DNA of 64,000 nt, taken from assembly GCF_015670745.1 (NCBI RefSeq), contig NZ_JADPCH010000010.1, positions 1-64,000 on the forward strand. Reading direction: 5' to 3'. A program made the position numbers and the translations under genes. This document shows, piece after piece, positions 51,070 through 59,920 of the stretch (positions within the stretch are counted from its first letter, which is position 1; the number at the start of each line of letters is the position of its first letter). The notes beneath the pieces are model-generated. The model did not search any database. It was not told the DNA's origin and worked only from the letters and a program-made list of their open reading frames with translations. This DNA is from Collinsella aerofaciens (GTDB lineage Bacteria > Actinomycetota > Coriobacteriia > Coriobacteriales > Coriobacteriaceae).

Positions 51070-51948
51070 TTATTTGCCCGCGGTGGCGGCGCCGGATTGC
51101 GAAGGGGCGACGACTTTGAGCGGCTTTACGAGAGAATCCTCGTGCGAAACCGGCGCGGCTGGCTCTTCGTTTTTGGCCTTGGTGGACTCGGAACGCGTGA
51201 TTTCCTCATCGAGTGCATCGATGTCGGCGTCCTCGACCACGGCGTTGAGCGACTCAAAAACGCGGTTCTTGAGCAGCGCGGTGTGCACGCCCTCCGTCAG
51301 GTCGTGAAGCTTCTTAAACGCACGCTCGAGCTTGGCGTCGCGCTCGTCATCGGAGGTATCCATTCCGAGCATGCTCACGAGCACCTGCTCAAACATCGAG
51401 GACTCGCGGTTAGCGGAAGACACGTACTGACGCAGGTTGCGTGGCTCGATATGGAAGCGCGACAGCTCGGAGCAGTAACGGATGATCGGAAAATCGCGAC
51501 CATCGACGAGCTCGCGGTTCTGCGGGCTTTTGATGATGCGAATGAGGTCGTTTTCGGCGAGCGAGCGGATAAACGAAATCTCGACGCCCAGCATATCGGG
51601 AATGGTCTCGATGGGATGCAGCTTTTGCTTAGTCTCCTTGGGCTCCGTCTTGAGCGGAACATCGGACAGCAAGCCCACCTCGTAGGCGAGCGTTGACAGG
51701 TCCGTGGCGTTTTCCAAGCGCTGCTTAATCACGTTGAGTGGCATATAGCGGGTCTTCTGCAGGTGCAGAATGACCTCCAGGCGATCAACGTCCTCCTTGG
51801 AGTACTGACGGTATCCCTTTGGCGTACGATGAGGGGTAATGAGCCCCTCATCCTCTAGAAATCTAATTTTTGAGTTCGAAAGATCGGGGTATGCGCCTCG
51901 AAGTAGGTTGACGACTTGGCCGATACTCAGATAGTTGCGTTCGGCCAT
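51070..51948 (-). CDS. MerR-family regulator (FtsR-like)
   Basis: 292 aa. The N-terminal MerR winged helix has LSIGQVVNLLRGAYPDLSNSKIRFLEDEGLI and RTPKGYRQYSKEDVDRL. The remaining 210 residues hold no metal-binding cysteines and include a dimerisation helix. Next to an FHA gene this matches the conserved actinobacterial pair in which such a regulator affects cell-division genes (FtsR). It starts 3 nt after the FHA stop, so the two are co-transcribed. Confidence 0.85.
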   Translation of the reverse strand: MAERNYLSIGQVVNLLRGAYPDLSNSKIRFLEDEGLITPHRTPKGYRQYSKEDVDRLEVILHLQKTRYMPLNVIKQRLENATDLSTLAYEVGLLSDVPLKTEPKETKQKLHPIETIPDMLGVEISFIRSLAENDLIRIIKSPQNRELVDGRDFPIIRYCSELSRFHIEPRNLRQYVSSANRESSMFEQVLVSMLGMDTSDDERDAKLERAFKKLHDLTEGVHTALLKNRVFESLNAVVEDADIDALDEEITRSESTKAKNEEPAAPVSHEDSLVKPLKVVAPSQSGAATAGK

Positions 51949-51951
51949 GCC

Positions 51952-52386
51952 CTACTCACCGGTTTCGATGCGCTCCGGCGTGCTCTCGTGGTAGATGAGC
52001 GTAAACGTACCGATCTGGACGGAAGAACCGTCGTGCAGCGGGGCTGCATTGACGATGGCACCGTCGACCCAGGTGCCATTGAGCGAGCCCAAGTCCTCGA
52101 TGCGAGCGCCGAGGCCCTCGCGAATAATGCGCGCGTGGCTGCGCGAAACGGTCATGTCATTGAGGAAGATGCCGTTCGCAGGATCGCGGCCGATGGTGGT
52201 CACGTCGTCCTCGAGTTCAAAAGCGGCACCAGTCTGCGGACCCTTGACGATGGACAGAACGGGGGCGGTGATGCGCACGTTGGCCATGAGGTCGGGAACG
52301 GTGACGTCGCTTGAAGGAACGCGGAATACGCAGGTAGCGTCCGCGGTCTTATCATTCTGAGGCATATTGTTAACCATGTTGTCCAT
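51952..52386 (-). CDS. FHA-domain protein, GarA/OdhI-like
   Basis: 144 aa. The C-terminal FHA domain (about 42-140) has TTIGRDP, VSRSHARI and LGSLNGTWVDG, the phosphothreonine-binding signature. The N-terminal tail (DKTADATCVFRVPSSD) resembles the segment of GarA/OdhI that carries the kinase-phosphorylated Thr (ETTSVFR in those proteins). In them phosphorylation causes self-binding and releases 2-oxoglutarate-metabolising enzymes. The start is ATG at 52386 with AGGGG upstream. No Ser/Thr kinase is in the window. Confidence 0.86.
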   Translation of the reverse strand: MDNMVNNMPQNDKTADATCVFRVPSSDVTVPDLMANVRITAPVLSIVKGPQTGAAFELEDDVTTIGRDPANGIFLNDMTVSRSHARIIREGLGARIEDLGSLNGTWVDGAIVNAAPLHDGSSVQIGTFTLIYHESTPERIETGE

Positions 52387-52452
52387 GACAACCCCTAACT
52401 TATCGCGGACCTGCCGCAAATAATGAACCGTACGTAATCATACCCCAACGAA

Positions 52453-53157
52453 TCAGTCTTCGATTTCAGGGTTCAGAAAGTCGATGTCCTCGTCCTCGGG
52501 ATGCGCGAGAGCCTGTTTAATGGCCGCTCCGCCCTTAATGGAGTAGATGACAGCCGTGAGCATGGAGAAGATCACGCCGCCGTACACAAAGAAGATGCCG
52601 AGGGGCACCGAGCTTCCGTTGAGGCCCGGGAAGGCCGTAAGGGATGAAGGTAAAAGATGCAGGCCGTCAATAACGGGGAAACCGAGCAGCATGAGCGAGA
52701 AACCAGTCATGAGCAGCGCTGTGGCAATCTTTCCCGGGAAGACGACATCGATGGGGCGACGGTGATAATGACGAACGATAAGCGTGCCGATGCCCAGATA
52801 GATGTCGCGGCCAATAATGAGCACGCAGACCCAGATGGGTAGCTCTCCGCGGACCACCAGTCCCAAGACGCCGGTGAACAGCAGCGCACGGTCGCAGATG
52901 GGATCTATGACCTTGCCGAGCCATGAGACCGTCTTAGTCATGCGGGCGATCTGGCCGTCCATCCAGTCGGTGGAGGCGGCAACGGCGTAGATAACAATGG
53001 CGATGACGCGGTTGTTGTCCGTCACAAACAGGTACAGAAATACCAGGGTGAGGATCAGGCGCGTAAAGGTGATGAAATTGGAGATCGTAAAGATCTTATT
53101 CGACGGGTAATCGGAAGTGCCGATAAGCTCCTTTTTGATCTTCTTTTTGATGCCCAC
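52453..53157 (-). CDS. CDP-alcohol phosphatidyltransferase (second PgsA-like)
   Basis: 234 aa, membrane enzyme. The motif is intact: DWMDGQIARMTKTVSWLGK then VIDPICD (D-x2-D-G-x2-A-R-x8-G-x3-D-x3-D). Its substrate may be glycerol phosphate, cardiolipin precursor or another polyol; sequence alone does not decide. Actinobacteria often have a pgsA2 here, beside garA and merR. The start is the GTG at 53157 with GGGGGAG upstream; the longer ATG frame to 53304 has no site. A TATAGT box lies at 53194-53199. Confidence 0.85.
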   Translation of the reverse strand: MGIKKKIKKELIGTSDYPSNKIFTISNFITFTRLILTLVFLYLFVTDNNRVIAIVIYAVAASTDWMDGQIARMTKTVSWLGKVIDPICDRALLFTGVLGLVVRGELPIWVCVLIIGRDIYLGIGTLIVRHYHRRPIDVVFPGKIATALLMTGFSLMLLGFPVIDGLHLLPSSLTAFPGLNGSSVPLGIFFVYGGVIFSMLTAVIYSIKGGAAIKQALAHPEDEDIDFLNPEIED

Positions 53158-53193
53158 AGGACTCCCCCGCTGGTTAACGACAAAACTTTCGAT

Positions 53194-53199
53194 ACTATA
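53194..53199 (-). promoter_or_regulatory. -10 box upstream of the CDP-alcohol transferase gene
   Basis: TATAGT on the minus strand, 37 bp before the GTG. It could drive the pgsA-like, FHA, MerR, apt series. Confidence 0.5.
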
Positions 53200-53405
53200 C
53201 CCGTTCCGGCGATGTCTATCCAGCGCAGCCATAGAGAGTCCAGACATGTGGAGGGCGCTATTAGGCGGGGGATTTCGCATTTGTGTACATCTGCCTCCAA
53301 ACATGTCAAAAAATGTCGATTTTGGTGGCTAATGTACACGTTTTGATTCGGTGATTACATCGATCGGGAACGTTGTTACTTTAAGCAAAATAATCATGGT
53401 GATTA
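53200..53405. other. Intergenic stretch without a gene
   Basis: About 200 bp between the CDP-alcohol transferase promoter and the tRNA terminator. No ORF with a ribosome-binding site and no RNA structure were recognised. Confidence 0.5.
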
Positions 53406-53439
53406 AAACAAAAAAGGTCAGGCACTAAGTGCCTGACCT
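53406..53439 (-). terminator. Terminator of tRNA-Pro
   Basis: AGGTCAGGCAC pairs with GTGCCTGACCT across TTA, followed on the minus strand by TTTTTTG. Confidence 0.92.
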
Positions 53440-53448
53440 GCAAACTTC

Positions 53449-53525
<77 letters not shown>

Positions 53526-53567
53526 AAGCTTTTGTCTGTTGCTCTGCTCTCGCTCGCAACAGGGAGT

Positions 53568-53597
53568 ATATTAACCCGAAACTTTAGACTTGTGCAA
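53568..53597 (-). promoter_or_regulatory. Promoter of tRNA-Pro
   Basis: Minus strand TTGCAC (53597-53592), 18-bp spacer, TAATAT (53573-53568). The transcript would begin about 35 nt before the tRNA. It starts only 9 bp after the coaBC stop. Confidence 0.75.
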
Positions 53598-53605
53598 GAA
53601 CTTTT

Positions 53606-54820
53606 TTATAATTTTTGAAGCAAGTCCAAAATTGTATCTGCGAGCTGGGGTTTTGTTAGCACGCGAAGTTCTTGCGTACCCGCTTTACTCACGATCCAGG
53701 CCTTGTTGGTGTCGGTCCCAAAGCCCGAATCGGTGCGTGAGACATCGTTGGCGATTATTGCATCGCACCCCTTGCGGGTCAATTTGCGCTCTGCGTACTC
53801 GACAACGTTATCGGTCTCGGCCGCAAATCCGATCACGCATCGCTCGCCCTTCTGGCGCGAGAGCTCGGCCAAAATATCGACCGTCTCGACCAGTTCGATG
53901 CGATCCAGGCGCTCGTTGGCCTTTTTGAGCTTATGGTCCGCAGGGGCCGCGGGGGTGTAGTCGGCGACGGCGGCCGCACAAATTGCCGCATCGGCCGTCT
54001 GGAAGGCGCTCAGGGCCGCCTGGAGCATCTCTGCGGCGGTCTGCACGCGCACGCACTCCACGCCGCTGGGCACATCGAGCGATGTCGGCCCCAATACCAG
54101 CGTGACCTCGGCACCGCGGCGTGCGGCCTCCCCCGCCAGGGCGATGCCCATCTTGCCCGACGACCGGTTACCGATGAAGCGCACGGGGTCTATCGGTTCG
54201 TGCGTGGGGCCGGCGGTAATCACGATGTGCTTACCTACCAGGTCCTGAGGCGCGGGGTTGAGCACCTCACAGACAGCCTCGACGATGTCCTCGGGCTCGC
54301 TCATGCGTCCCGTGTCCACGTCGCCGCAGGCAAGGTAGCCACTGCCCGGACCCACCACATGCACGCCGCGGTCGCGCAGCGTGGCCATGTTGGCCTGCGT
54401 CGCCGGCGCCTTCCACATGCCGTTGTTCATAGCGGGTGCGATCACGATGGGTCGCGGCGTCGCAAGCAGCGTGGTGGAGATGAGGTCGTCGGCGATGCCG
54501 GTGGCCATCTTGGCGATGATATTGGCCGTCGCGGGCGCCACGACCACCAGATCGGGCTCCTGCGCCAGCGAAATGTGGTGGATGGGGTCGGAGGGATCGT
54601 CGAATAAGCCCACGGCAACAGGCTCGTTGGTGAGCGCACGGAAGGTGAGCGGGCCCACAAACTCGGTGGCATGCTCGCTCATAACGACCTTGACGCGCGC
54701 GCCGCGCTTTTGCAGCAAGCGCACGATATTGCACGACTTATAGGCGGCGATCCCGCCGGTAATGCCCAGCAGGATCGTTTTTCCCTCAAGTTGCATTGAA
54801 TTGTTGGATGCCGCCGCCAT
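53606..54820 (-). CDS. coaBC: Bifunctional phosphopantothenoylcysteine decarboxylase/synthetase
   Basis: Coenzyme A synthesis: CoaB joins cysteine to 4-phosphopantothenate and CoaC decarboxylates the product (404 aa). The N-terminal flavoprotein domain has GITGGIAAYKS, HISLA (active-site His), APAMNNGMW and GYLACGDVDTGRM. The C-terminal CoaB domain starts ITAGPTHEPIDPVRFIGNRSSGKMG and includes AAVADY and KLKK. The start at 54820 is 2 nt after the upstream gene. It is the last gene of a long minus-strand series; no clear terminator separates it from tRNA-Pro. Confidence 0.95.
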   Translation of the reverse strand: MAAASNNSMQLEGKTILLGITGGIAAYKSCNIVRLLQKRGARVKVVMSEHATEFVGPLTFRALTNEPVAVGLFDDPSDPIHHISLAQEPDLVVVAPATANIIAKMATGIADDLISTTLLATPRPIVIAPAMNNGMWKAPATQANMATLRDRGVHVVGPGSGYLACGDVDTGRMSEPEDIVEAVCEVLNPAPQDLVGKHIVITAGPTHEPIDPVRFIGNRSSGKMGIALAGEAARRGAEVTLVLGPTSLDVPSGVECVRVQTAAEMLQAALSAFQTADAAICAAAVADYTPAAPADHKLKKANERLDRIELVETVDILAELSRQKGERCVIGFAAETDNVVEYAERKLTRKGCDAIIANDVSRTDSGFGTDTNKAWIVSKAGTQELRVLTKPQLADTILDLLQKL

Positions 54821-54822
54821 CG

Positions 54823-55542
54823 CTAGGCTTCCTTGCTCGGGAGTACCAGGAGGCGGTGGCAGTATGGGCAGTGCGTAATTGACCTACCGTCGTGGTTGAG
54901 GTCGCTCATGGACGATGCCTGCAGCGCGGTGTGGCAGACCGTGGGGATGTTGCCCTGGATGGTCTCGACCGCCAGGCCGCGGAACTGCTTGAGCAGACGC
55001 TCGTAGTCCGTGAGCACGTCGGTCGGCAGTGTGGCGGCAAGCGCGGTGCGCTCCTTAGCGGCGGCGTCAATCTGAGCCTGCAGGTCGGCAGCCTTGGCGC
55101 GGGCGGCCTTGGTATCGGCCTTCACGCCCTCCTCGAACTTGGCGATGATTGCCTGCGCGCGGGCCTCGCGGTCGAGCGCCTCCTTATGGGCGACAACGAC
55201 GTCCTTGCGGGTGTGCTCAATCTTGTCCAGACGCTTGGCCAGGGTGGCGAGTTCATTCTCCAGGTCCTGAACCTCGCGGTAGTCGGAGCCGTCGACATGG
55301 CGCTTCTTGGCAGCCTCGATGGCGTTGTTGGTCTGAATCTCGGTGGTGTTGAGATCGTCGAGCTCAATGTCCAGATCCTTGCGCTGGGCGTAGAGCTTGG
55401 TCATCTCGGACTTGAGCTTCACATGGGTCTTGCGCTTGGAAGCGAGCTCCTTGAGCTCCGGCATATTGGCAAGTTCGCTCTTGTTGCGGGCGAGCTCCAA
55501 ATCGATCTGTTGCAGCTTGAGTAGCGTAGCGCCGGCGCTCAT
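54823..55542 (-). CDS. Coiled-coil protein with C-terminal zinc ribbon
   Basis: 239 aa. A long Lys/Glu/Ala coiled coil (about 5-180) is followed by a short ribbon domain, PTVCHTALQ...ITHCPYCHRLLVLP. Family members (CdsZ/C4 zinc ribbon, found beside Nif3-like genes in actinobacteria) normally have two Cys pairs; here the first pair has only one Cys (CHTA). Function is not established. The start is ATG at 55542 with GGAGAG upstream. It overlaps the nif3-like gene by four bases. Confidence 0.8.
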   Translation of the reverse strand: MSAGATLLKLQQIDLELARNKSELANMPELKELASKRKTHVKLKSEMTKLYAQRKDLDIELDDLNTTEIQTNNAIEAAKKRHVDGSDYREVQDLENELATLAKRLDKIEHTRKDVVVAHKEALDREARAQAIIAKFEEGVKADTKAARAKAADLQAQIDAAAKERTALAATLPTDVLTDYERLLKQFRGLAVETIQGNIPTVCHTALQASSMSDLNHDGRSITHCPYCHRLLVLPSKEA

Positions 55543-56348
55543 AAGTTCTCTCCTTTTGTCACAGTCCACCATTGGCAAGGGTTCAGTATTTTAATCGCAT
55601 GACGGGGGTTGACCCCGGCGTCAACTGCAGAGTTCATCAATATATCAACGAACGGCTCCTCGGAGCGGTCGTGGCCGAGCAAGATCACCGACAGCCCGCG
55701 CAAGGCAAGGTCTTGCGCCACGTGATAGCCTGCCTCGCCCGTCACGACAACATCCGCACCGGCGGCGATGGCGAGCTCTCCAAAGTCGCCCAGGGAGCCG
55801 CCCAAAATGGCGACGGTGCGGCACGGGCGATCAACTTCGCCCCACACACGCGGGTCGCTTCCGAAGGCTGTGGCAGCACGGGTGGCAAGATCGCGCAGCG
55901 TGCACGGGTCGTTGAGCGTTGCAAGCGCGCCCAGGCCGGTCGGCTCGGGGTCGTCCACGTGCTCCAGTGAGCTCACGGGTACGGCACCCAGCAGCTCACT
56001 CAGGCAGACGCGGGCTTCGTGCGAGCGGTCCAGGTTGGTGTGGAGCGAGATAATGCTCACGCCGCAACGCGCTGCCTCGTAGAGCGCCGCGCTGCATTGG
56101 GGGCGTGCGGAATCCGACGGACAAAACGCCTCGGGCGCCTTGATGTATATGGGATGATGCGTCAGCAGCACGTTGGCGCCGCCTTCTTGGGCGCGGCGAA
56201 CATTAGCTTCGGTCGCATCGAGCGCGCAGGCAACGCCGGTGATCTCCGCGGCCGGATCGCCAACGGAGAGTCCTACGTGATCCCAGCCCTCGGCGTCCGC
56301 CTTGGGGTAGCGCGCCAGCAGCCCACGTTCAAGCTCGGCGACGATCAT
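55539..56348 (-). CDS. Nif3-like dinuclear metal protein
   Basis: 269 aa, Nif3/YqfO family. Metal-binding positions are seen in VLLTHHPIYIK (HH) and ISLHTNLD, and in the C-terminal DVVVTGEAGYHVAQDLALRGLSVILLGHDRSEEPF. Relatives form hexamers with a two-metal centre; GTP cyclohydrolase activity has been proposed for some, but the role is unsettled. Four-base overlaps with both neighbours indicate coupling. Confidence 0.88.
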   Translation of the reverse strand: MIVAELERGLLARYPKADAEGWDHVGLSVGDPAAEITGVACALDATEANVRRAQEGGANVLLTHHPIYIKAPEAFCPSDSARPQCSAALYEAARCGVSIISLHTNLDRSHEARVCLSELLGAVPVSSLEHVDDPEPTGLGALATLNDPCTLRDLATRAATAFGSDPRVWGEVDRPCRTVAILGGSLGDFGELAIAAGADVVVTGEAGYHVAQDLALRGLSVILLGHDRSEEPFVDILMNSAVDAGVNPRHAIKILNPCQWWTVTKGENL

Positions 56349-57523
56349 GCGGCACCCACGATCGAGAGCAGCGTCTGGGCAAACTCGTCCAGGTCGACAG
56401 GGTTCACACGGTCATCAAACGAGATACGCAGAGCGCCCAATGCCTGCTCGCGACCAATGCCCATGGCGCTGAGAACATGGCTCGGGTCCATGCTGCCGCT
56501 CGAGCATGCCGAGCCAGCCGACACCTCAAAGCCGGCGGCGTCGAGCTTGATGATGAGCTCCTCGGAGTCCATGCCGTCAATGTAGATCGATACCATGCCG
56601 GGCAGACGGTCGGCTTGCGCGTAGTCGCCCATGGTGGCGTGAATGCGCGGATGGGCCGTAAGCGTGGCGTAGAGCTTGTCGGATAAGGCCTGCAGCGTTG
56701 TACGCTCCTGGGCCACGCGGGGCGCCAACGTGCGGGCGGCAGCGGCAAAAGCCAGCTGTGTACGCAGGTCCTGCGTGCCGGCACGACGACCGGCCTCCTG
56801 TCCGCCGCCAAAGATGCGGGGTCGCAGTGGGGTGCGGGTCTTAACGTAGAGCGCGCCAGATGCCACAGGACCGCCGATCTTGTGCGCGGCAACGGTCATA
56901 GCATCGACGCCCAGCTCGGTGACATCGAGCGGAATATGCAAGTAGCCTTGGATGGCATCGGTATGAAACAGGGCACCGGCAGCATGTGCGGCGGCGGCCA
57001 GCTCGCGGATGGGCTGCACCACGCCGGTCTCGTTGTTGGCAACCATGATGCTCACGAGCGCCACGTCGTCGCCTAGTAGCTCGACAAGCGTGGCGGGCTC
57101 AATGTAGCCCATGCGGCAGGGCTGCACCAGGTCGACGCTAAAGCCTGCGGCACGCAGCAGCGGCAGGTTGTCCAGAATCGAATCGTGCTCGATGGCAGAT
57201 ACGATCACGCGGTTACGCTTACGGTCGCGCTGACGTGCACCCTCGGCAAGACCGAGTAGCGCCAGCTGGTTGGCTTCGGTGCCGCCGTTGGTCAGAACAA
57301 TCTCAGACGGGCGAACGCGCGCGCCAAAGCTGCGGGCGATCTCGCGACGTGCAACCTCCAGACGCGCGGCAGCCTTGCGGCCGAGCGAGTGCAGCGAGTT
57401 GGGGTTGACGCCCGCTAGCTCGCTATCGTCGTACTCACGCTGCGCAAGGCGCGCCTCGGCGCGCATGGGCGTCGAGGCGGCGTAGTCAAGATTCACGGGT
57501 ATGCGGTTTTGACCTGCGGTCAT
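56345..57523 (-). CDS. Cysteine desulfurase (NifS/IscS type)
   Basis: A PLP enzyme that takes sulfur from cysteine for Fe-S clusters and thiolated tRNA (392 aa). N-terminal LDYAASTPMR, the cofactor His in SAIEHDSIL, the PLP lysine in VAAHKIGGPVASG and the catalytic Cys in SAGSACSSGSMDPSHVL are all present. The short SACSSG loop fits the NifS/IscS class. It may feed ThiI, IspH, HemW and the methylthiotransferases in this window. No iscU or suf genes are adjacent. Confidence 0.92.
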   Translation of the reverse strand: MTAGQNRIPVNLDYAASTPMRAEARLAQREYDDSELAGVNPNSLHSLGRKAAARLEVARREIARSFGARVRPSEIVLTNGGTEANQLALLGLAEGARQRDRKRNRVIVSAIEHDSILDNLPLLRAAGFSVDLVQPCRMGYIEPATLVELLGDDVALVSIMVANNETGVVQPIRELAAAAHAAGALFHTDAIQGYLHIPLDVTELGVDAMTVAAHKIGGPVASGALYVKTRTPLRPRIFGGGQEAGRRAGTQDLRTQLAFAAAARTLAPRVAQERTTLQALSDKLYATLTAHPRIHATMGDYAQADRLPGMVSIYIDGMDSEELIIKLDAAGFEVSAGSACSSGSMDPSHVLSAMGIGREQALGALRISFDDRVNPVDLDEFAQTLLSIVGAA

Positions 57524-57529
57524 AAGGGT

Positions 57530-58201
57530 TTATGCCTCCTGTGCAGCCTCGTTGCCCAGCTTCTGCAGCAGCGCAACCTCGGCAGCGGGATCTTCGGACT
57601 TAAATACGGCAGAACCGGCCACCAGGACATTTGCGCCGGCCTTGACGACCTCGGCAATGTTCTTGGAAGAAATGCCACCGTCGACTTCGATGAGGGGCGA
57701 AACGCCGTGACGCTCGCACATGGCCTTGAGCTCGTGGAGCTTAGCGATGGTGCCCGGGATAAAGCTCTGGCCGCCAAAGCCTGGGTTCACGCTCATCAGC
57801 AGCACCATATCGACGACGTCGATGATGCTCTCGAGCACGCACACGGGGGTGGCGGGGTTGAGCACAACGCCGGCCTTGACGCCGCGCTGCTGCAGATGAG
57901 TGAGCGTGCGGTGCAGGTGCGTGGAAGCCTCGTAGTGCACGGTGATCATGTCGGCGCCGGCGTCGGCGTACCAATCGACCGTCTCGTCGGGGTTCGATAC
58001 CATCAGGTGCGCGTCGACCGGCACGTCGGTGGAGCGCTTGACGGCCTTGAGGATGTCGACGCCAAAGGTGAGGTTGCCGGTAAAGTGGCCGTCCATGACG
58101 TCGAAGTGCACGTAGTCGGCGCCGGCGATCTTGTCGAGGTCGCCCTTGAGGTTGGCCATATCGGCCGAAAGGATGGACGGAGCGATTTTAATGGAACCCA
58201 T
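57530..58201 (-). CDS. rpe: Ribulose-phosphate 3-epimerase
   Basis: Interconverts ribulose-5-phosphate and xylulose-5-phosphate in the pentose phosphate pathway (223 aa, TIM barrel). IAPSILSADMANL, VHFDVMDGHFTGNLTFG, DAHLMVSNPD, the LMSVNPGFGGQSFI phosphate loop and EVDGGISSKNI are intact, including the metal-binding His and Asp residues. It lies between gpsA and the desulfurase gene with gaps of 18 and 6 nt. Confidence 0.96.
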   Translation of the reverse strand: MGSIKIAPSILSADMANLKGDLDKIAGADYVHFDVMDGHFTGNLTFGVDILKAVKRSTDVPVDAHLMVSNPDETVDWYADAGADMITVHYEASTHLHRTLTHLQQRGVKAGVVLNPATPVCVLESIIDVVDMVLLMSVNPGFGGQSFIPGTIAKLHELKAMCERHGVSPLIEVDGGISSKNIAEVVKAGANVLVAGSAVFKSEDPAAEVALLQKLGNEAAQEA

Positions 58202-58219
58202 GGTAGAAGCCTTTCTGCG

Positions 58220-59227
58220 CTAGTCGGTGAGTCCGTAGAACTCTTGGGAGGGTACGCGGTCGGTAAGAATCTCGAGCGCCCTATCCAAAGTAACACCGTT
58301 GTAGAGCGTTTGCTCCACGGCAAAGGTGAGCGGAATGTCTACGCCCAGTGAACGGGCAAGCTCGCTCACGCTGCGGGCCGCGACGGCGCCCTCGACAACC
58401 ATATGCGTGCGCGTCTGATACTCGTCGAGCGACACGCCGTGGGCAAACTCGTAGCCAAAGGTGCGGTTGCGCGAATGCTCCGAGGTGCAGGTGGCAATGA
58501 GGTCACCCATGCCGGCAAGTCCCATGCAGGTCATAGCTTGACCGCCGCGGGCATGCACCAGACGGCTAATCTCGGCCAGGCCGCGCGTCATGATGAGGGC
58601 GAGCGTGTTGTCGCCGGCACCGGTGCCGGCGGAGATGCCGCACACGATGGCGATGACATTTTTCATGGCGCCGCAGACCTCGACACCGGTCATGTCTTGC
58701 GACAGATAGATGCGGAAGGCCGTGGACAGGAGCAGGTCCTTAAAGGTCTCCCCTATCTGCGGATCTTTGCTGGCGATGACGGCGGCAGAAAGCCCGCCGC
58801 GGCAGATCTCCTCGGCATGGTTGGGGCCCGAGAGCGCCGCCACGCGCGCCTCGTTGCCGATCTCGCTGGCGATGACCTCGCTCATGAGCAGGCCGGACTC
58901 GGGCTCAATGCCCTTGGTGAGGCAGAGCACCGGGGTATTGGCTGCGATAAAGGGCGCGGCCTGGTGGCACACGCTGCGAAGGTGCGTCGAAGGAACGGCG
59001 AAGATGATGGCCTCGGCGCCGTCGAGCGCCTGTACCAGGTCCGTGGTGGCGACGACGTTGCCGGGCAGCTCGTAGCCCACCAAATACCGGGGGTTACGGT
59101 GCTCGCCGTTGATGCCGGCGGCCGTCTGCTCGCTGTGGGCCCACATGGTCACGCGCTCGGCACGCGCGGCAGCAAGGCCGGCGACGGCGGTTCCCCAGGA
59201 GCCGGAGCCAATCAGCGCAACATTCAT
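58220..59227 (-). CDS. gpsA: NAD(P)-dependent glycerol-3-phosphate dehydrogenase
   Basis: Makes sn-glycerol-3-phosphate for phospholipids (335 aa). The N-terminal Rossmann motif is ALIGSGSWGTAVAG, and LCLTKGIEPESG and ALSGPNHAEEI follow. The catalytic Lys is in VCGAMKNVIAIVCG, and GLAGMGDLIATCTSEHSRNRTFG contains the substrate loop. It follows plsY in the same direction after 9 nt, so the maker and user of glycerol-3-phosphate are co-expressed. Confidence 0.96.
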   Translation of the reverse strand: MNVALIGSGSWGTAVAGLAAARAERVTMWAHSEQTAAGINGEHRNPRYLVGYELPGNVVATTDLVQALDGAEAIIFAVPSTHLRSVCHQAAPFIAANTPVLCLTKGIEPESGLLMSEVIASEIGNEARVAALSGPNHAEEICRGGLSAAVIASKDPQIGETFKDLLLSTAFRIYLSQDMTGVEVCGAMKNVIAIVCGISAGTGAGDNTLALIMTRGLAEISRLVHARGGQAMTCMGLAGMGDLIATCTSEHSRNRTFGYEFAHGVSLDEYQTRTHMVVEGAVAARSVSELARSLGVDIPLTFAVEQTLYNGVTLDRALEILTDRVPSQEFYGLTD

Positions 59228-59236
59228 GACTCTCTC

Positions 59237-59920
59237 CTATTTATCGTCGGGCTCGGTGACGCGCTTGGTAAACGAGAGCTTGGACTCCTTACCGGTCATG
59301 AGCTTTTTGATGTTCGCACGATGGGCCCACACCACGGTGATGCCGATCATCGCCATGCAAAACTTAAGGCCTAGGCTGCTGTACGGAAAGACCGCACAAG
59401 CGGCGATGGGAAGTCCGATGGCCGCGGCAAGCGAGCCCACCGACACAAACTTGGTGATGGCGACGGCCACGATAAACATGCCCAGCAGCGACAGGCCAAT
59501 GGGCCAGTACCAGGCGAGGATAACGCCCAGACCAACTGCGATACCCTTGCCGCCGTGGAAGTTGAGATAGGGCGAGAAGATATGGCCCCACACGGCTGCC
59601 AGGCAGATGACGCCGAGCATCCAGTCGCCGGGGGCACCGGGCGCCATAATGTTCGGCGGAAAGCCATAGCCCAAGTCGGCAATGAGCGGACGCGCGATAA
59701 GGACGCAGATGGCGCCCTTAAGGCAGTCGAGCAGCAGCGTGAGCGCGGCTACCTTGGGGCCGGCCACACGCAGGGCGTTGGTGGTGCCGATGTTGCCGGA
59801 GCCCGCCTTGCGAATGTCGGTGTGGTTGAACACGCGGCCCAGGATCAGGCCAAACGGAATCGCTCCGATAAAGAACGAGACCACGGCGCAGATGGCGGTC
59901 AGCAGAATCGGATTATGCAT
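59237..59920 (-). CDS. plsY: Acyl-phosphate:glycerol-3-phosphate acyltransferase
   Basis: The first acylation of glycerol-3-phosphate (227 aa), a multi-pass membrane protein. Motifs are SFFIGAIPFGLILGR, the KAGSGNIGTTNALR loop, GHIFSPYLNFHGGKGIAVG and a later SVGS segment. The start is ATG at 59920 (MHNPILL), inside the last codons of der, with AAGGAG upstream. It works with PlsC and GpsA, both nearby on this strand. Confidence 0.94.
   Translation of the reverse strand: MHNPILLTAICAVVSFFIGAIPFGLILGRVFNHTDIRKAGSGNIGTTNALRVAGPKVAALTLLLDCLKGAICVLIARPLIADLGYGFPPNIMAPGAPGDWMLGVICLAAVWGHIFSPYLNFHGGKGIAVGLGVILAWYWPIGLSLLGMFIVAVAITKFVSVGSLAAAIGLPIAACAVFPYSSLGLKFCMAMIGITVVWAHRANIKKLMTGKESKLSFTKRVTEPDDK

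Noticed and set aside
53158-53304. ATG-initiated longer form of the CDP-alcohol transferase
   Set aside because: No ribosome-binding site, and it would include the TATAGT promoter box; GTG 53157 has a strong site.
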